DNA of 64,000 bases, taken from assembly GCA_963969595.1 (NCBI GenBank), contig OZ018410.1, positions 3,286,001 to 3,350,000 of the forward strand. Direction: 5' to 3'. Positions 60,292 through 64,000 of the stretch are shown piece by piece. The notes under the pieces are model-generated. The model was not told the DNA's origin. It did not search any database and saw only the letters and a list, made by a program, of their open reading frames with translations. The stretch comes from Neckera pumila. Lineage: Eukaryota > Streptophyta > Bryopsida > Hypnales > Neckeraceae. The position numbers and the translations under genes are program-made. Numbering within the stretch: the first letter of the stretch is position 1; the number at the start of each line of letters is the position of its first letter.

Positions 60292-61459
60292 CCCTTTACC
60301 CCAAAATGACCCTGGAATTTCCTAAATGTGCTCTAAATTGAACAAAAAGCCAAAAAATTTACAATTTGTATCAATTCTTTCTGAATCGTAACCGTATAAA
60401 ATCAAACTGACATATTAGAGATCACATTAAAATACATATGTATTATGGATTGAAAGATTAGAATGCTTGATCATAAGGGTGTTAAAATTATGAAAGTGAT
60501 TTGAAGTCTTTTAATCCTCTTTTCACATGCCAAATCTCAAAAGTTGGTCACCAAAAAAATACAAGGTTAAAGGGCCTAACATGCATAACCCCAATCAATT
60601 TATGACTTTTCAAAATCTACTCTAAATTTTTTTTTAAGTGAATTTCTAATGTGATTTTTTCTCAAAGATCTAGTATATTTCAGGCTCATTCCCAAGAGCC
60701 CTCAACACTACAAAAAGTCAAGATTGCAATGGACACCCATGCACAAAATCTTGAATAGAAAATTCATAATCAATCATTTTCAAAATCAGATTTTTGAAGC
60801 TAAAACAAAACTTTAAACATAATTTTTCAAAAATATAAACTACTAAAAATAATAATTTGGTAAGGTTTTATTTAACTTCAAAAATTGGTCGAGGACACAT
60901 TATGTCCTCAAAATCATTTTAGGGTTAAAGGACACTGCAAGCCCCACAAACATTTTGAAAGTCAAACTTGCATTTTTCACATAGTTTCTAATTTTAAACG
61001 CTTTTAAGCTTAACTATAAAAATGTAGCTCCAATGATCTACTTTTTATTCCATATGGAAAAATTTCAAATTTTTCAAATTTTTCATTTTTGTGACACTTT
61101 GAAGATAACATCTTGAAAACTGAAAATACACCACTTTTGAACTTTTTCTATCAAATTTATCTTGGTATGAGCTTAAGGAGTACATCAATTACACTATGGA
61201 TTTTACCACTATTATTTACATTTTTGCTAAAAAATTCATACTATATTAAGCATTTTTGCAATTACTATGATTTTTAGAAAGGAATTTCTTTAAAAAACAT
61301 TATAAAATTGAATTCAATGTTTTTTATTATGAAAAAATAAGATTAAATTTTAGACATATATTACTACATGTGAAAAATATTAAATGTTTGAAATATGTAT
61401 TTTAATGTAGAAATCCAATGAAGTTTGACCAAGCTTGGACATGAAATGTTCTTTAAGGG
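60292..61459. mobile_element. TTAA-flanked element of a second family (P11)
   Basis: A 1,168-bp stretch starting CCCTTTACCCCAAAATGACC and ending TTTAAGGG, flanked by TTAA (60288-60291, 61460-61463). Only the outermost few bases are inverted. It lacks the internal words of the P1-P10 family, so it is a separate, more doubtful TTAA element. No long ORF. Confidence 0.5.
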
Positions 61460-61541
61460 TTAACATAATGTTCTTTTGCCTTCCCTGTCACGTGGGGTGG
61501 TCCCCTAAGCTGACGCACAATTAGGGTTTTAATAATTATTA

Positions 61542-61988
61542 AAGTAAAACAACCCATCACAATCAAATGACTCATAATGATCCTGTGGCGGTTATTTCAT
61601 TTGTAAGATTTCAAGTTACAATCAATGTCTCACGTGACACTAATGGAGTTATTAGTAACCTCATTACGAACACCCAACTTTTTCAGTGTAAATCATTGTA
61701 GAAAGTGACTTTTTTAAGGCCTTCTACATTAGAAAATATTGTAATTGCTTAAGGTGAGTAAGGTGAGCATTATGGATACAGTTTATGTTGGTTATGGAGT
61801 AGTCTACAGACTTTTTTGGAGCTGAACCTTTAAAAATTCTTAGCAAATTCATACTTTGTCAAAAAAAAATTAATTTCAACAGTTCTCTCTGTTTCTCACA
61901 CCGGTCTTCATGTGATGAATTTCTTTTAAATTTCAGCAATGGTATGAGGACAAACTTCTAATTCTGACTGTGATGGGTTGTTTTACCT
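61542..61988. mobile_element. TIR element with TA duplication (AAGTAAAACAACCC)
   Basis: Left end AAGTAAAACAACCCATCACA, right end TGTGATGGGTTGTTTTACCT, with TA on each side. 447 bp, no coding capacity. Confidence 0.75.
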
Positions 61989-62703
61989 TACATGGGTTTG
62001 GCGCCATCACCAAATTTTCATCTCAATTCTCTTTCTGTTCATTGACTGAGAATGAAAATTTACACCATAAACTTGAGTGGTGTTCTGCAAAAAAAATGCT
62101 TTCTTCACGGCAACAATATTATTCATAACACCGTTTTGGAAGCATATGGACCATTTCCATTGATAAGGGCAAACAATACAAAGCACCAGGAGACAAGGTC
62201 CCCGGCAAACTCTGCAAGAAGTCCTCGGGCATTTCTCTCCTTATGCAAAAGACCTTATAAGGTTACTGACCTTAAATTGCATTGTTAAGCAATTCAGCAT
62301 GATTTAGCATGGTTATCACTATTATATTGAAAAAAAGTTGTGAGGTCCTATTGGTAGTCAAAAGGGGATTCTAGATTCTCTTAGAATGCATTTTTTGGAC
62401 ACCATGTGAGTAAAATATGAATTTACAAAGTGCTGAGAATAGGTGTATCCAAAGCAATCATAGAGCCATGAATAGTGGGAGTACATTTTAGGCAAGAATA
62501 TCCACTATGCGATTTTAGGAACCGTGCGATTATTTTATTTTTTTTACTTTTTAAACACATGAACAGTTTCCATTATAAAGGAAACAATATACAACAATGC
62601 GATTTTAGGTGTAGTTAATTTACTGTGGTGGTAATATCATGCACATCCTTCAATCAAAATGGTTGGATTAGAATCACCACTGACTATGTTCCTCCTTTAG
62701 CTA

Positions 62704-62984
62704 CATTAAAATTGGTAAATAGTGTTGGATGATAATTAGTATTGTTCCTTGTTTTTTTGAAATGTTAGAATGTTGAAATGTAGTTTGCATTTCATTATTT
62801 ATTTTAGCACTTCAACATTTCAACATTTTAATAATTAGTGTTGTTCCATGAAATGACCAAATTTTACTATAGAGCTAAAAAAGTGCTAGAATGGATAAGA
62901 AATGTTCTAACACTAACCTTGCAAATCACAATTAGTGTTATTGTTGACAATTAGTGTAGCCAACACTATTTATCAATTTTAGTG
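62704..62984. mobile_element. TIR element with TA duplication (CATTAAAATTGG)
   Basis: Left end CATTAAAATTGGTAAATAGT, right end ACTATTTATCAATTTTAGTG, TA flanks at 62702-62703 and 62985-62986. 281 bp. A short inner inverted pair (GAATGTTGAAATG / CATTTCAACATT-like) is also present. Confidence 0.75.
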
Positions 62985-63068
62985 TAGTGGAGGTTGCTTG
63001 GAGAGGAGATTTCCCACATTGACATGTGTCTGCAAGATACGTAGCTACAACTTAAAAAATGCAAGATG

Positions 63069-63320
63069 TTAAATCCTCCCGTCTTTTGTGGGTCCTGTGG
63101 CCAAATTTATCCTGAGAAAAATGCAGGAATTTTTTATTTGCCTCAAACTCTTTTTTTGGCAAAATCTGACTTCATATTTGCAATCAGAGACTCCAAATTA
63201 GCTAGGGGGGCTAGTAGATACTCCTAGCCACGGCTCAAATAATAGGGGGCTTTTTTTTATTTTTACCCTCAAGAATCCCAAATTTACCCTGTTGGGCCCA
63301 CAAAGGACGGGAGGATTAAA
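63069..63320. mobile_element. TIR element (TTAAATCCTCCCGTC)
   Basis: Left end TTAAATCCTCCCGTCTTTTG, right end AAGGACGGGAGGATTAAA. It contains a copy of the arm also seen in the inverted repeat at 58.0-58.9 kb. Target duplication not resolved. Confidence 0.6.
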
Positions 63321-64000
63321 CGTGTTTCCTCAAATACTCTCCCCAAGTCCCAATTTCCAAGATTTATGAGCATGATCAGTCCGGCATGGCATTTGGCTCG
63401 GTAATCAAGTATGCTTGATGTAGTTTGTTTCCGGAAACTTGAAGCCCCGATGCATCTGTGTAAGGTAGCAACATCCATAACTATCAAATCAAGGATTTTG
63501 AACTTGATTATTATTAATAAACATCCAACAAATTATTGGATCCTATTAGCAAGAAAAAAAAAATATTGAATGTATTATTTGGCACCTGTGAGAATAAGTT
63601 GTAAATTTTTAAAGAGTCGACTGCAAATGCACTTAATACCAATACTAGGGGTCTGATATTTAGATGTAGTACATCATTTTAATCACATCTATTTAGTATT
63701 TACTTCTACAAATTTTCCAAGATTGTAGAGGTAAGGGTTATGGGTACAAAAATTTATGTGCGCATTATGTCTGGTTGACATAATGAGCACACAAATTTAT
63801 TGAGCAGAAAGAAAATAGTCTACATAGTGGGAATGAGAAGGTGGTTGGGAATGGGTCGGCTCCCTTCACTCATCACCACCCAATCGGACAAAAAGTATTC
63901 ATTGTAAGTTATAAAAAGAATCATATATGATAAAGAATACAATTCATGTGCTCTATTTCCAATTTGGATGTTGTATTTCATTATGAATTAAAAAAAAAAA
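63321..64000. other. Intergenic DNA to the window end, nothing recognised
   Basis: No gene or element border could be supported. The window ends in a poly-A run. Confidence 0.45.

Noticed and set aside
1..64000. tRNA, rRNA and CRISPR arrays
   Set aside because: I looked for tRNA B-box-like GGTTCGA words, rRNA-like stretches and regularly spaced short repeats; nothing passed, and a plant nuclear context makes CRISPR implausible.

Overview
The window is nuclear DNA of a land plant. It has spliced genes with GT-AG introns, a plastid-type ClpS adaptor, ankyrin/PGG-type membrane proteins, and plant transposon ends (CACTA, Emigrant/pogo-like, hAT, Helitron, PIF-like). I could not place it more narrowly. 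Intergenic DNA is very AT-rich. GC rises only around the ClpS gene, the 5' parts of the ankyrin genes and the promoter side of the minus-strand gene.

Layout. (1) 1-6.1 kb is repeat DNA: a decayed ~240-bp tandem array split by a TTAA-flanked element, then a second such element. (2) 6.1-8.4 kb holds a four-exon gene for a chloroplast-type ClpS-like protein (174 aa). (3) 9.4-11 kb is a stack of small terminal-inverted-repeat (TIR) elements, one nested in another. (4) 11-43.7 kb is a tandem family of ankyrin-repeat membrane protein genes: a promoter/exon-1 fragment (11-13 kb), intact gene A (14,660-17,023), a 5'-deleted pseudogene C (18.9-20.1 kb) and intact gene B (32,569-34,899). Each body copy carries related downstream DNA; the C and B copies can be followed for about 8-9 kb. 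Both intact genes need a 14-codon first exon that is easily missed, because the large ORF is preceded by intron sequence without an ATG. (5) 43.7-48.3 kb is more transposon-derived DNA. (6) 49,252-51,222 on the minus strand is a four-exon gene for a 417-aa protein of unknown function with conserved-looking C-terminal motifs. (7) 52.8-64 kb is gene-poor and full of small elements.

The most notable signal is a family of at least nine 0.6-0.96 kb elements with CCCC...GGGG ends flanked by TTAA or a TTAN variant. Because the ankyrin block is duplicated, several insertions can be compared with an uninserted sister site inside this window. This gives direct evidence for a 4-bp target duplication (clearest at TTAG). 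The pattern points to the piggyBac superfamily, which is regarded as rare in land plants; no transposase is present here. The same comparison resolves a Helitron, an 8-bp-duplicating hAT-like element and several TA-duplicating elements.
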